64,000 nucleotides of DNA from an uncultured Sulfitobacter sp. GTDB taxonomy: Bacteria > Pseudomonadota > Alphaproteobacteria > Rhodobacterales > Rhodobacteraceae. Made by a program: the position numbers and the translations under genes. How positions within the stretch are numbered: the first letter of the stretch is position 1; every line of letters begins with the position of its first letter. This document shows positions 25,766-34,815 of the stretch, piece after piece. The notes beneath the pieces are model-generated. The model did no database searches. It was not told the DNA's origin and saw only the letters and a program-made list of their open reading frames with translations. The DNA lies in contig CANMXJ010000015.1 of the NCBI GenBank assembly GCA_947501805.1, forward strand, positions 1 through 64,000, in the 5' to 3' direction.

Positions 25766-27451
25766 TTATCCGCGCTGAAACGTTACCTGCCCGTCGCAAA
25801 TCGTTACCATGGCCTCTACGCGCGGCACGTCCGGCGGGGGCACAATCGCAATGTCTTCACTCAGGACGACAACGTCAGCCATCATGCCAGCTTTCAACTG
25901 GCCCTTGCGGTCTTCGTTGAACTCTACCCATGCGTTGTCTCTTGTGTAGCTGGCCAGCGTATCCGCCAGTGTCTGCGTTTGATCGCGCCAGCCTTCCCCC
26001 AGATCAAGCGGCGCGATCGCCGCCTTGATGTTGTCCATCACGTCTACGGGTATCACGGGCCAGTCGGTTGAAAAGATAACCTTCGCACCTGCAGCGCGGA
26101 TATCCTGCCATGCATACGCCCCCGCAATTTGATGGTCATGTAGATATTGACCGACACCTGTTGGCGGAAAAATATGACCGATCGGCGCATGCCCCGGCTG
26201 GATCGAGGCAACAATATCAAGCTCGGCCAGACGCGGGATATCATCCAGATGCATCACCTCCAGATGTTCGATCCGGTGGCGGCTGTCGCGCTTGCCGTTT
26301 GCATCACGTGCAGCCTCATAGGCGTCGATGGTGCGGCGCACGCCAGCATCGCCAATGGCATGCACCGCGATCTGGAAACCATTGCGATCCGCGATTGTTG
26401 CGGCGGCGACAAAATGCTCTTGGGTAAAGACCTCGTCCCCCATGTTATCATTCGCGCCCATCTTGCCGGGGTACGGTTGCAGCATCAGCGCGGTGCCGCT
26501 TTCGACCACGCCGTCGATGAACATCTTCATGTGGCCACACCAGACTTTGTCACCTTGAAAACGGTCCCGCATCGGCACACCTTCGGCCTCAATCCGGCTC
26601 AGATCGTCAGTGCCTTTGAAATGGAACGGGACCATGGTGCGGCAATGCAAACGCCCTTCGGCCTCCAGCTCGTTCAACAGTTCAAGCTGGTAGACATTTC
26701 CGTCCATCAAGTGCAGCCCGGTGATACCCTGTTCGGCACAATGGCGCAGGCCCGCTTCGATTGCGTCCTTGTCCATTTTTCGCTGCTCTGGTGTGGCGGC
26801 AGGATCAGGGTCACGGCCCGTGACCAAGCCAAGCATTTCGCGCCCCTTGTGGCGGGTCAGTTCCAGAATAGGACCATAAGCACCAGGCTCCAGCAACTCG
26901 CCATTGGCGAGACCATCCTCGCCCATCACGATCACCGATCCCGCATCCACTTCTCCGCCCTGTAAAAGACCGGCAGCCTCCAAGGCCGCCGTATTCGCCC
27001 AGATGGTGTGGTGGTCCGGAGCGAACATTGCAAGCGGGCGGTCGGGCAGGATGGCGTCAAGGTCATGGCGTGTGAGCGTGTTGCCCGTGCCAAGGATCCC
27101 GTAATCGGCCATCACACAAAAGACGAGGTCATCATCAGGGTTTTCGGCAGCATAAGGCAGGATGAGTTTGCGCATCTCCTCCAGCCCTTCGACGTCATAC
27201 AAACTCAGCAGGCTCAGTTCTATCGACCCGCCAAAAAGATGCACGTGACTGTCAATGAAACCTGGCATCACCGTGCCACCATGGGCATCAATGACACGGG
27301 TCTGCGGACCGGCAAGTGCCTTGATCCCATCGTTGTCACCAACCGCACTCAGCGTGCCACCGGTGATCGCAAGCGCCTGCGCTTCCGGCATGTCAGGGTC
27401 AAAAGTGATCAACGTGCCATTGTGAATGATGATGTCAGGCGTAGCGGTCAT
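25766..27451 (-). CDS. Amidohydrolase family protein (YtcJ-like)
   Basis: This 561-residue TIM-barrel hydrolase has GTVMPGFIDSHVHLFGGS as the first metal motif, AVHAIGDAGVRRTIDAYEAA for later metal histidines, RIEHLEVMH, and FSTDWPVIPVD with the catalytic Asp. The YtcJ/imidazolonepropionase-like group hydrolyses amides, but most substrates are unknown. I use the ATG at 27451 (GGAGAACCCTTT upstream). It follows the Pot-type importer operon after a hairpin, so it probably cleaves an amide imported by that system. Confidence 0.85.
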   Translation of the reverse strand: MTATPDIIIHNGTLITFDPDMPEAQALAITGGTLSAVGDNDGIKALAGPQTRVIDAHGGTVMPGFIDSHVHLFGGSIELSLLSLYDVEGLEEMRKLILPYAAENPDDDLVFCVMADYGILGTGNTLTRHDLDAILPDRPLAMFAPDHHTIWANTAALEAAGLLQGGEVDAGSVIVMGEDGLANGELLEPGAYGPILELTRHKGREMLGLVTGRDPDPAATPEQRKMDKDAIEAGLRHCAEQGITGLHLMDGNVYQLELLNELEAEGRLHCRTMVPFHFKGTDDLSRIEAEGVPMRDRFQGDKVWCGHMKMFIDGVVESGTALMLQPYPGKMGANDNMGDEVFTQEHFVAAATIADRNGFQIAVHAIGDAGVRRTIDAYEAARDANGKRDSRHRIEHLEVMHLDDIPRLAELDIVASIQPGHAPIGHIFPPTGVGQYLHDHQIAGAYAWQDIRAAGAKVIFSTDWPVIPVDVMDNIKAAIAPLDLGEGWRDQTQTLADTLASYTRDNAWVEFNEDRKGQLKAGMMADVVVLSEDIAIVPPPDVPRVEAMVTICDGQVTFQRG

Positions 27452-27472
27452 AAAGGGTTCTCCAAACGAAAT

Positions 27473-27498
27473 GCGGCCCCGAAACACATCGGGGCCGC
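27473..27498 (-). terminator. Hairpin between the Pot binding-protein gene and the amidohydrolase
   Basis: GCGGCCCCG and CGGGGCCGC form a perfect 9-bp GC stem with an 8-nt loop, 7 bp after the binding-protein stop. On the minus strand ATTTCGTTTGG follows. This is the strongest hairpin of the operon and probably limits read-through into the amidohydrolase. Confidence 0.65.
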
Positions 27499-27505
27499 CT
27501 CTGTG

Positions 27506-28525
27506 TCATTTCTGAAGTTCGGTCCAGATCGCGGTATAGAGCTTGGTTGCTTCAGGCGGGCAGGTCTTGGCCACATAAGCCGCTGCCTTCAACTCCGCTG
27601 GCACAACAATCTCAGGCGCGGTTTTCATATCTTCCGGCATGAAGGCCTCCGATCCGGCAATACCGTTGGCATAGCGGGCAAATTCGGACAGCATCGCTGC
27701 ATTTTCCGGATCCATGATGAAGTTCATAAAGATTTTGGCTTCTTCAACATTGGTGGCATCCGACAGGATGGCAGCGTTGTCCATCCAGACGGGATAACCC
27801 TCTTGCGGATAGCCAAACGCGATGTCGGGGTTCTGGTTGCGCGCACGGAAAGATGCACCGTTCCAGTTCACACCGGCGGACAGGTCACCCTTGGCATATT
27901 TCTCGATATTGCCGTAGTCCATGGAAAGCCAATTGGTCTTGGCCTCTTTCAGAATGTCGCGCACTTTCTTGAGGACGGTTTTATCTGCCGTACACTGCTC
28001 GCCGCCTGCATAATGGATCGCCATGCCCATCACATCGTTCATTTCGGGCACGACGTTGATCTTGCCCTTGAGTTCTTCGGGCGGATCAAAGATCACCGCT
28101 GCCGTGTTGATGTCGCCACTGTAGACAGCCGTGTTCACCGTCACGCCTACGGTGCCCCACTGCCACGGAACGGAATATTTGCGGCCCGGGTCAAATTCCA
28201 CATCTACCCACTGCGGGTCCATGTGTTTGAAGTTTTCCATCTGGTTCGGGTTGCTTTCCATCAGCAGCCCTTCACCTACAAAAATCGGGATATAGGTGCC
28301 GGACGGTACAACAATGTCAAAGCCGTGACCGCCCGCTTTCAGCTTCGCCAGTGCGGTGTCGTTGCTGTCATAATCCGTGATTGTGACCTTGATGCCGGTC
28401 TCTTTCTCGAACTTCTCGATCATCTCGGGCGATGTGTAATTGCCCCAGTTATAGAGGTTCAATTGCCCTTCGGCAAAGGCAGGACTGGCAAGGGCCAGCG
28501 TGAGGGCCGTGAGTGTCTTTTTCAT
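27506..28525 (-). CDS. Polyamine-type ABC transporter periplasmic binding protein (PotD/PotF family)
   Basis: This 339-residue protein has a short signal peptide ([18 protein letters not shown]) followed by [21 protein letters not shown], the standard PotD/PotF mature start. [16 protein letters not shown] is the next conserved strand. GGGAGAAACGAT precedes the ATG. It is the fourth gene of a potABCD-like operon. Substrate could be spermidine, putrescine or another cationic amine. Confidence 0.9.
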   Translation of the reverse strand: MKKTLTALTLALASPAFAEGQLNLYNWGNYTSPEMIEKFEKETGIKVTITDYDSNDTALAKLKAGGHGFDIVVPSGTYIPIFVGEGLLMESNPNQMENFKHMDPQWVDVEFDPGRKYSVPWQWGTVGVTVNTAVYSGDINTAAVIFDPPEELKGKINVVPEMNDVMGMAIHYAGGEQCTADKTVLKKVRDILKEAKTNWLSMDYGNIEKYAKGDLSAGVNWNGASFRARNQNPDIAFGYPQEGYPVWMDNAAILSDATNVEEAKIFMNFIMDPENAAMLSEFARYANGIAGSEAFMPEDMKTAPEIVVPAELKAAAYVAKTCPPEATKLYTAIWTELQK

Positions 28526-28549
28526 ATCGTTTCTCCCGTTGGTTTTTGG

Positions 28550-29350
28550 TTATTTCTTGATCTTTCCCAGCACCGTAAAGATGATGACAAACGTCACCGA
28601 GATGCCAAGCAGGACCGTCGAGATCGCGTTAATCTCTGGAGTCACAACGCGGCGCAACTGGCCCAGCATGTACGTGGGCAGCGTATCTTGCCCCGCAGAT
28701 TTCACAAATTCGGTGATCACCACATCGTCAAGCGAGATGACAAAGGCCAGCATCGCACCGGCCAGAATACCGGGCCAAAGCTGCGGCAAGGTGATGCGAC
28801 GGAACACCTGAAACGGCGTTGCATAAAGGTCGGCGGCGGCCTGTTCGAGGTTGAGGTCCATACCTTGCAAACGTGCGCGGATCGGCAGGTAGGCAAAGGG
28901 GATACAGAACGCCGAGTGCGCGATAATAAGGTACAACAGGCCCGTGTAGCCCGTCGCAACCTTGATCATCGCAAAGAAGATCAGCAGCGCTACAGCTGTC
29001 ACAATCTCCGGCACCATTAATGGTTGGTTGATCATGGCGAAAACGGCGGACTGCCCTTTGAACTTGCGCGTGCGGGTTGTGGCAAGAGCGGCGAGAACCG
29101 CCACTGTCGTCGCAATCGCAGAGGCCCACAGCGCGATCACAAGACTGCGCACGGTTGCGGCCTGCACCTGTTCGTTTTGCCACGCGGATTGATACCAGCG
29201 CCACGAAAACCCTTCCCAGATCGCAATCGACGTACCGGAGTTGAACGAATAGACCACCAACAGGATAATCGGCATATAAAGCAACACAAAACAAGTCATT
29301 GCTATGGCCGTGAAACCCGTCTGGCGACGTATGTTGAACGACCTAGCCAT
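28550..29350 (-). CDS. Polyamine-type ABC transporter permease (PotC/PotI family)
   Basis: This is a 266-residue inner-membrane permease with six predicted membrane segments and an EAA loop at DLYATPFQVFRRITLPQLWP. I choose the ATG at 29350, which overlaps the end of the preceding permease gene by 8 bp and has GAAGAGGA upstream. The track start adds 13 residues with no support. It forms the channel with the PotB-type permease. Confidence 0.9.
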   Translation of the reverse strand: MARSFNIRRQTGFTAIAMTCFVLLYMPIILLVVYSFNSGTSIAIWEGFSWRWYQSAWQNEQVQAATVRSLVIALWASAIATTVAVLAALATTRTRKFKGQSAVFAMINQPLMVPEIVTAVALLIFFAMIKVATGYTGLLYLIIAHSAFCIPFAYLPIRARLQGMDLNLEQAAADLYATPFQVFRRITLPQLWPGILAGAMLAFVISLDDVVITEFVKSAGQDTLPTYMLGQLRRVVTPEINAISTVLLGISVTFVIIFTVLGKIKK

Positions 29351-30254
29351 GCCGCGTATCCTCTTCACCAGCGGTGCGCACGTAAGCAAGCAAAGCGATC
29401 ATCACGATGGCGAGAAGCGTAATCGACAGCGCCGCACCCAAAGGCCAGTTGCGCCCCTGCCCGAACTGCAACTCGATGAGATTACCGATCATCAACTGGT
29501 TGCCCCCGCCCATTACCCGCGGCGTCACATAGGCACCCAAAGACGGCACAAACACGAGGATCGAGCCTGCAATCACTCCTGGCTTCACCAGCGGCAGGAT
29601 CACACGCCGCAGCACTTTTATCCGTGTGGCATAAAGATCGTAGCCTGCTTCGACCAAACTGAAATCCAGCCGTTCCATCGACGCATAAAGCGGCAGCACC
29701 ATCAGTGGCAGGTAAACATAGACCATCCCGACAAGGATCGAAAACTCGGTGAACAACATCTGGATCGGCTCGTCGATGATGCCTGTCCATATCAGCAAAG
29801 TGTTTACCGTGCCTTCATTTCGGATCAGCTCGACCACAGCAAAGGTCCGGATCAACAGGTTTGTCCAGAATGGAATGATGATCAGCAGCATCCACAGATC
29901 ACGCTGTTTCTTGGGCCGTGTTGCGATGAAATAAGCGGTCGGAAAACCAAAAAACAGACAGAGCAGCGTTGTCATCAACGACAGTTTAACAGAGCGCCAG
30001 AAGATGCTCAGATGCGCATCCGAAAAGCCGAGCGTGTCATCAAAAATGTCCCGCTCCATGAAGACATTGAACCATGCCGACCATGAAAACTGCCACTCGA
30101 CGCCGCCGTAATCACCAGCGCTCAGAAAAGAATAGACCAATGTGATCAACAGTGGTCCACTTGCCGCAATGATCAGGATCGTCAGCGCCGGTGCCAGCAA
30201 CAGCCATCGGTTGCGTGCCGCACGCCTTTCTTGTGGGGTGGCAAGATCAGTCAT
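29343..30254 (-). CDS. Polyamine-type ABC transporter permease (PotB/PotH family)
   Basis: This is a 303-residue permease with a long N-terminal cytoplasmic segment (QERRAARNRWLLLAPALTIL), a periplasmic loop and the EAA motif EAGYDLYATRIKVLRRVILP. Its start is 3 bp beyond the PotA stop, with AAAGGAT in front. It is the heterodimeric partner of the PotC-type permease. Confidence 0.9.
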   Translation of the reverse strand: MTDLATPQERRAARNRWLLLAPALTILIIAASGPLLITLVYSFLSAGDYGGVEWQFSWSAWFNVFMERDIFDDTLGFSDAHLSIFWRSVKLSLMTTLLCLFFGFPTAYFIATRPKKQRDLWMLLIIIPFWTNLLIRTFAVVELIRNEGTVNTLLIWTGIIDEPIQMLFTEFSILVGMVYVYLPLMVLPLYASMERLDFSLVEAGYDLYATRIKVLRRVILPLVKPGVIAGSILVFVPSLGAYVTPRVMGGGNQLMIGNLIELQFGQGRNWPLGAALSITLLAIVMIALLAYVRTAGEEDTRHG

Positions 30255-30257
30255 ACA

Positions 30258-31337
30258 TCAATCCTTTAACACCTGCCCTACATCGGGCGGAAAGGCGATG
30301 CCGACCCTGTCGCCGCTTGCGACATCGTTATCGTGGTCGGGACGGTTCTGTTGGCGCACAACAAAACCGGTGCCGTCATTCAGGGAGACGTGGTAATGTG
30401 TGTCGGTCCCGAAATAGACAACCTCGCCCAAAGTGCCGCTCAACAACCCTGCATCCTCGGCTCCGATGGTCGCGTGTTCGGGGCGCACAGCAAGAGTGAC
30501 CTTGCCTTGAACGGCTTCGCCTTCTGGCGTGCGCGCAACAATTGTCTTGCCCGATGCCAAACGCACCTGCGCGGTCTCCCCTTCAAACGTAACCACCTCA
30601 GCGGGCAGAAAATTCGTATCGCCAATGAAATCGGCGACAAAGCGTTCAGCAGGATGATCATAAATGTCCCGCGGCCCGCCAATCTGGCGAATGGTGCCAG
30701 CGCTCATCACCGCGATCCGGTCCGACATGGTCAGTGCTTCTTCCTGATCATGGGTGACAAAGATAAAGGTAATGCCCGTTTCAGTTTGCAACCGCTTCAA
30801 TTCAAGCTGCATTTCTTTACGCAGTTTGAAATCCAGCGCGCTGAGCGGTTCATCCAGCAAAAGCACCTTGGGTTTCGGTGCCAGCGCGCGGGCCAGTGCA
30901 ACCCGTTGCTGCTGTCCCCCTGATATCTGAGCCGTCTGACGGTCCGCCATTTCGGTCATTTTGACCAGCTCCAGCATTTCATCGACGGTCGATTTGATTT
31001 CTGCCTTTGGCTTGCCCAGCATCTCAAGACCAAAACCGATATTCTGCGCCACAGTCATATGCGGGAACAGCGCGTAATTCTGGAACACCGTGTTGATGGG
31101 TCGTTTATGTGGCGGCAAATCCACCACGCTGGACCCATGCATTTCCAGATCTCCGGACGTTGGATGTTCGAACCCCGCAATCAGCCGCAACAACGTGGTC
31201 TTGCCACAGCCCGAAGGCCCCAGCAGCGTGAAAAACTCGTTGTCCTTGATCTCGATGCTCGCCTCGGCCAAGGCCACAACAGGCGGTTGGCCCGCATAGA
31301 CCTTGCGCAGCTTGCGGGCGCTGATGGCGATACTCAA
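30258..31337 (-). CDS. Polyamine-type ABC transporter ATP-binding protein (PotA family)
   Basis: This 359-residue ATPase has Walker [10 protein letters not shown] (residues 40-48), signature [15 protein letters not shown], Walker [12 protein letters not shown] and, from about residue 240, a C-terminal TOBE regulatory domain. N-terminal [20 protein letters not shown] is family-typical. It is the first gene of the importer operon and divergent from a LuxR-type regulator 117 bp away. Confidence 0.92.
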   Translation of the reverse strand: MSIAISARKLRKVYAGQPPVVALAEASIEIKDNEFFTLLGPSGCGKTTLLRLIAGFEHPTSGDLEMHGSSVVDLPPHKRPINTVFQNYALFPHMTVAQNIGFGLEMLGKPKAEIKSTVDEMLELVKMTEMADRQTAQISGGQQQRVALARALAPKPKVLLLDEPLSALDFKLRKEMQLELKRLQTETGITFIFVTHDQEEALTMSDRIAVMSAGTIRQIGGPRDIYDHPAERFVADFIGDTNFLPAEVVTFEGETAQVRLASGKTIVARTPEGEAVQGKVTLAVRPEHATIGAEDAGLLSGTLGEVVYFGTDTHYHVSLNDGTGFVVRQQNRPDHDNDVASGDRVGIAFPPDVGQVLKD

Positions 31338-31435
31338 ATGGTCTACTCCCCGGTCCTATCCTGACGACAGCAAAGCATATCTCTGACTTTTGCCAATGGT
31401 TAATTGATGATTGCCTGTAATTTTCAGTTCAAAAA

Positions 31436-31451
31436 TACCCCGAACGGGGTA
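31436..31451. promoter_or_regulatory. Perfect palindrome at the LuxR-type gene start
   Basis: TACCCCGAACGGGGTA has perfect 7-bp arms around AA and ends 3 bp before the ATG at 31455. A third copy of the half-site, CGGGGTA, is at 31477-31483 inside the predicted coding start. It may be an autoregulatory operator; CGGGG also doubles as the ribosome binding site. Confidence 0.55.
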
Positions 31452-31454
31452 GAT

Positions 31455-32285
31455 ATGGACAATTCAGCGGGATTTTCGGGGTATAAAATGGAACTCCTCA
31501 AGCCAAGAGACATACAGCGCCTGCAAAAAGCAATGGCGTCAAGCACCAGCGAATCGTTCTTCGGGGCGCTACGCAATCTTCTGCGTGCCCGATTGTTCTT
31601 TGACACGTTCCTGATCCTGAAATTCCCCTCGCGGGGCGCACCGGAGCCTGTTGCAACGTGGATCAAAGATGCCGTTGTCGCGCAAAATTATCCACAGCTT
31701 TACACTGAAAGAGCTTACCGCCTCGACCCGTTTTATCAATTTGGACAACGGCGCAGCCGAACCGGTCTGTTCCGTCTTTCCGAAATTGCACCGGTTCGTT
31801 TCTTTTCAAGCGAATACTACACACAGTATTACCGTGAAACGGGGATTGTTGATGAAGTAGGGCTGCTGGTTCCTCTTTCAGACGGATCGATCGGGCATCT
31901 ATCGTTTAGCCGCAGGGAAGCGGTTGGCCCATTTCGACGCAAAGAACTCCAGTGCTTGCGCCAATACAGCCCTATCCTGACCGAGCTTCTGCGCCAGCAC
32001 CTTGAACATCGTCTGAACGATAGCACTAACTCGATCCCTGAGCGTGAAACGCGGCCACTGGATGCGTTGATCCGCAGCTACGTAAAAGCAAAAACCGGTA
32101 CCGCAATCACCCAACGGGAAGGCGAAATGGCGGCCCTTATCCTTCAGGGACATTCCAATGTTTCAGCTGCCCTGCTCATGGGCATTTCGCGTGAAACAGC
32201 CAAAGTGCATCGCCGCAATATCTATCGCAAGCTGACAATTTCATCGCAGACAGAACTGTTCGCGCTGCTTGCCGAGTTATTCTGA
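31455..32285 (+). CDS. LuxR-type helix-turn-helix transcriptional regulator
   Basis: This regulator of about 276 residues has a C-terminal LuxR DNA-binding domain (ITQREGEMAALILQGHSNVSA, then GISRETAKVHRRNIYRKL). The N-terminal sensor region has RLDPFYQFGQ and DEVGLLVPL, weakly like the autoinducer-binding fold but without clear acyl-homoserine-lactone signature residues. Two starts, 31455 and 31488, both have CGGGGTA upstream; I list the first. It is divergent from the Pot operon and is probably its regulator, which is unusual because Pot operons seldom have a LuxR-type partner. Confidence 0.8.
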   Translation: MDNSAGFSGYKMELLKPRDIQRLQKAMASSTSESFFGALRNLLRARLFFDTFLILKFPSRGAPEPVATWIKDAVVAQNYPQLYTERAYRLDPFYQFGQRRSRTGLFRLSEIAPVRFFSSEYYTQYYRETGIVDEVGLLVPLSDGSIGHLSFSRREAVGPFRRKELQCLRQYSPILTELLRQHLEHRLNDSTNSIPERETRPLDALIRSYVKAKTGTAITQREGEMAALILQGHSNVSAALLMGISRETAKVHRRNIYRKLTISSQTELFALLAELF

Positions 32286-32299
32286 CCTTTTGGTCTGTC

Positions 32300-32989
32300 T
32301 TATTCCCCTAAAAGGCGTCTTTCGATTTGTACAAACATGCCGTTGGGCATTTCCCCGACCAGCGTCAGGGCGTCAATGACAAACGGTGTGGGCAGGGTCG
32401 GCGCAAAAAAGTCTCTGACCAAAGGAGCGATATCGTTTGCATTCCCAACCCTTTGGGTCAGCGTCATGTGAAAGCGGAACGCTTCCATGACGTGCGGATA
32501 CCCCCAATCAATAAGATTGCGTTCCTGCGCCGGGGACAGGTTTGATTTACGTCGGCGCGCCAGTTCTGCATCTCCAGGAGGCGCGCGAAAACCGTCAAGC
32601 TCGCGCACACAACAGGCCGCCAGTTCATTCAGCGCATCCTGCGGGCCTTGCGGTGTCAATGCCAGAAACCGGCCCAATCGAGTTACCTGCAGTTCTTGCA
32701 AGGCAACCGGTTTCAAATGCGCACAGAGAGTTTGAAAGCCGTCTCGTAGGGCGTTTTCTGTCTTGCCTTCCCGCAGCGCAAACGGTGGTTTGAGGGTGCC
32801 GTGAAACCCGTATTTGCGTGGTGTTTGCGTGATCGCCGCAATGTCGAGACCTTCAATGTCTGGTTGCGCAACCTTCATTGCTGCCGCGACATCCCAACCC
32901 AGCCATTGCGCGCCACGCTGTCCCAACGCACCAGACGGTGTGTAGTAAACGGCATATCTAGAGTAGACAGGCGTCGAAGCAGCGTTCAA
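32300..32989 (-). CDS. DUF1045 protein, 2H phosphoesterase-like
   Basis: The track ORF runs to 33118, but that would overlap the TRAP permease by 133 bp. A TTG at 32989 overlaps the TRAP stop (TTGA), has GAGG about 10 nt upstream, and gives 229 residues beginning just before YSRYAVYYTP, the normal DUF1045 start. The two 2H histidine motifs are visible, in YGFHGTLKPPF and FRFHMTLTQ. DUF1045 proteins usually accompany C-P lyase phosphonate operons. No phn gene is present here, so the TRAP-imported compound or a nucleotide-like intermediate may be the substrate. Confidence 0.8.
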   Translation of the reverse strand: MNAASTPVYSRYAVYYTPSGALGQRGAQWLGWDVAAAMKVAQPDIEGLDIAAITQTPRKYGFHGTLKPPFALREGKTENALRDGFQTLCAHLKPVALQELQVTRLGRFLALTPQGPQDALNELAACCVRELDGFRAPPGDAELARRRKSNLSPAQERNLIDWGYPHVMEAFRFHMTLTQRVGNANDIAPLVRDFFAPTLPTPFVIDALTLVGEMPNGMFVQIERRLLGE

Positions 32990-34758
32990 ATCCAGACCCT
33001 CGCGAACATGATGACCAGCCCACCGGCGAGAAGTGCGATACGAAGCGGCAAACCCGCAGCACCGATCAACCCATAAGACACCAGCGCCAAACCTGCACCC
33101 ATGCGCAGCGTCGCCCACAGCGCCAATCCCGGTGCTGCGCCCAGTTTGATCAGTTGCTCATTGGCAATCATCCCAAGCGGGATCAGATAGAGTCCGACAC
33201 CCAGGGCCATTGCCGTCAGCGCCACCCTAAGCCAGTTTTCTTCGATCATACCCGCTGCAATAAAAACCGCGCCACAGACAGGTGGCGTTATGGTTGAAAG
33301 CAGCGCAAACCAGAAAACAAACAGATGTGCCTGCAAAGGCTCCAAACCCAATTCGATCAATGCAGGACCGGCCACCGAAACGCAGATCACATAAGCGGCT
33401 GTCGTTGGCACTTCCATGCCCAGCAACAGACAGGCGAGGGCCGTTAGAAAAAGGGATGGCCACAACAATCCACCAGACCCCGATATGATCACAGAGGTTA
33501 GCTTCACCCCCAGACCGGTGATACCCAAAACGCCAATGACGATAGACGCACAAATGATAATAGAACCAATCATCGCAACCTGTTTGCCTGCAGACAGGGC
33601 TGCATCGGCCACTCGTGTGCCCCATTGGTTCAGATCCAACCCACGTCTGCCGTCCAGGGCGAGGGCCAGAACGCCAACCAATACGGCAATGCAGGCCGCG
33701 TATTGTGGCGTGTAGCCCAGCGCAAACATCGCGCTTAGTAGAACTGTAAAGGGAACGAGGAAAAAAGCGGACGTCACCAGAACGTCCCGCGCGCTCGGGC
33801 GGTCCTCGACTGGAACACCCTTCAGGTCATATCGGCCCGCATAAGCGTTGATCCCAACCCAGACGGCAAAGAAATAAAGCAGCGCAGGCAAGATCGCGGC
33901 AATCATGATTTGAGTGTAGGGCACGCCTGTCAGTTCTACCATGACAAAGGCCCCTGCCCCCATCAACGGTGGCATGATCTGCCCCCCGGATGAGGCCACA
34001 GCTTCGACCGCTGCGGCGAGGCGTTTGGGGTAGCCGAGTTTGGTCATGGCGGGCAACGTAATTGCGCCGGTAGAGGCCACATTGGCCGAGGCCGAGCCGG
34101 ATATCGACCCGAAGAGCGCAGAAGAGATAACCGACACTTTCGCTGCGCCGCCCTTGAGACGCCCCGCCGCTGTGGAAGCCACGTTCATAAACCCCTGTCC
34201 TGCTTCGCCTGCGTTCAGAACAGCGCCGAAGATCACGAATATCGCAACAACATTCGCCGAGACACCCGTAAGACTGCCCCAAAGCCCACCTTCTGCAATC
34301 GTCAGCGTGCCCAGGAAACTGGGCAGCGGCGTACCGGAATGGCCAAACTCCCCCGGCAGGTATTGGCCAAACAAGCCGTATGCCAGCGCAGTCAGTGCCA
34401 CCAGCGGTAACGGCCAGCCGATCATTCTGCGTGCGCCCTCGATTGCGATCAGCAACAAAGCCACAGCCATCCAGATCTGCGCGCGCCCTTCAAGGAAACC
34501 GTATTGATCGCGCAATAGCTGGTGATTGAACGCGATCCACAGACAACAAACAATGCCGATCACCATGATCAGCGCACCCGAAATCAGACTAACACGGCCC
34601 TTGGCGGCAAACAGAAACACCCATGGCAAAAGCAGCGCCATATGCAACGGACGGCTGACAAGGTTTGGCACCAATCCGTAAAAGATCAGGCCCAGATGAA
34701 ACACGCAGGTCAGTGCGCCCAAAGCAATCCACAGGGGCGGTCGGATTCGTTCTGTCAT
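32986..34758 (-). CDS. TAXI-type TRAP transporter fused permease (DctQM)
   Basis: This polytopic inner-membrane protein of about 590 residues joins the small 4-helix and large 12-helix TRAP permease subunits, as is usual for TAXI systems. Visible are AVLNAGEAGQGFMNVASTAAGRLKG, ALFGSISGSASANVASTGAI and LLGMEVPTTAAYVICVSVAG. I choose the ATG at 34758 (AAAGG about 10 nt upstream); two upstream ATGs have no better site. It works with the TAXI receptor and a sodium or proton gradient. Confidence 0.88.
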   Translation of the reverse strand: MTERIRPPLWIALGALTCVFHLGLIFYGLVPNLVSRPLHMALLLPWVFLFAAKGRVSLISGALIMVIGIVCCLWIAFNHQLLRDQYGFLEGRAQIWMAVALLLIAIEGARRMIGWPLPLVALTALAYGLFGQYLPGEFGHSGTPLPSFLGTLTIAEGGLWGSLTGVSANVVAIFVIFGAVLNAGEAGQGFMNVASTAAGRLKGGAAKVSVISSALFGSISGSASANVASTGAITLPAMTKLGYPKRLAAAVEAVASSGGQIMPPLMGAGAFVMVELTGVPYTQIMIAAILPALLYFFAVWVGINAYAGRYDLKGVPVEDRPSARDVLVTSAFFLVPFTVLLSAMFALGYTPQYAACIAVLVGVLALALDGRRGLDLNQWGTRVADAALSAGKQVAMIGSIIICASIVIGVLGITGLGVKLTSVIISGSGGLLWPSLFLTALACLLLGMEVPTTAAYVICVSVAGPALIELGLEPLQAHLFVFWFALLSTITPPVCGAVFIAAGMIEENWLRVALTAMALGVGLYLIPLGMIANEQLIKLGAAPGLALWATLRMGAGLALVSYGLIGAAGLPLRIALLAGGLVIMFARVWI

Positions 34759-34780
34759 GGAGGACTGCCTTTGGAATAAT

Positions 34781-34808
34781 TGCTCCGGCCAAGACATCAG
34801 ACGGAGCA
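34781..34808 (-). terminator. Hairpin between the TAXI receptor gene and the TRAP permease
   Basis: TGCTCCG and CGGAGCA form a perfect 7-bp stem with a 14-nt loop, 7 bp after the receptor stop. No T-run follows; it probably acts as a partial terminator or stabiliser. Confidence 0.45.
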
Positions 34809-34815
34809 GAAACAC

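Noticed and set aside
27008-29020. 670-residue plus-strand ORF
   Set aside because: It is antisense to the amidohydrolase, PotD-type and PotC-type genes, all of which have clear family motifs, signal peptide or ribosome binding sites. The ORF has biased His/Arg/Gln composition and no recognisable domain.
31404-31454. Longer start of the LuxR-type regulator
   Set aside because: The extra residues have no ribosome binding site and would cover the palindrome at 31436. The starts at 31455 or 31488 fit better.
32990-33118. Upstream extension of the DUF1045 ORF
   Set aside because: It overlaps the TRAP permease C terminus, and the residues there do not match DUF1045. The TTG at 32989 gives the normal family length.
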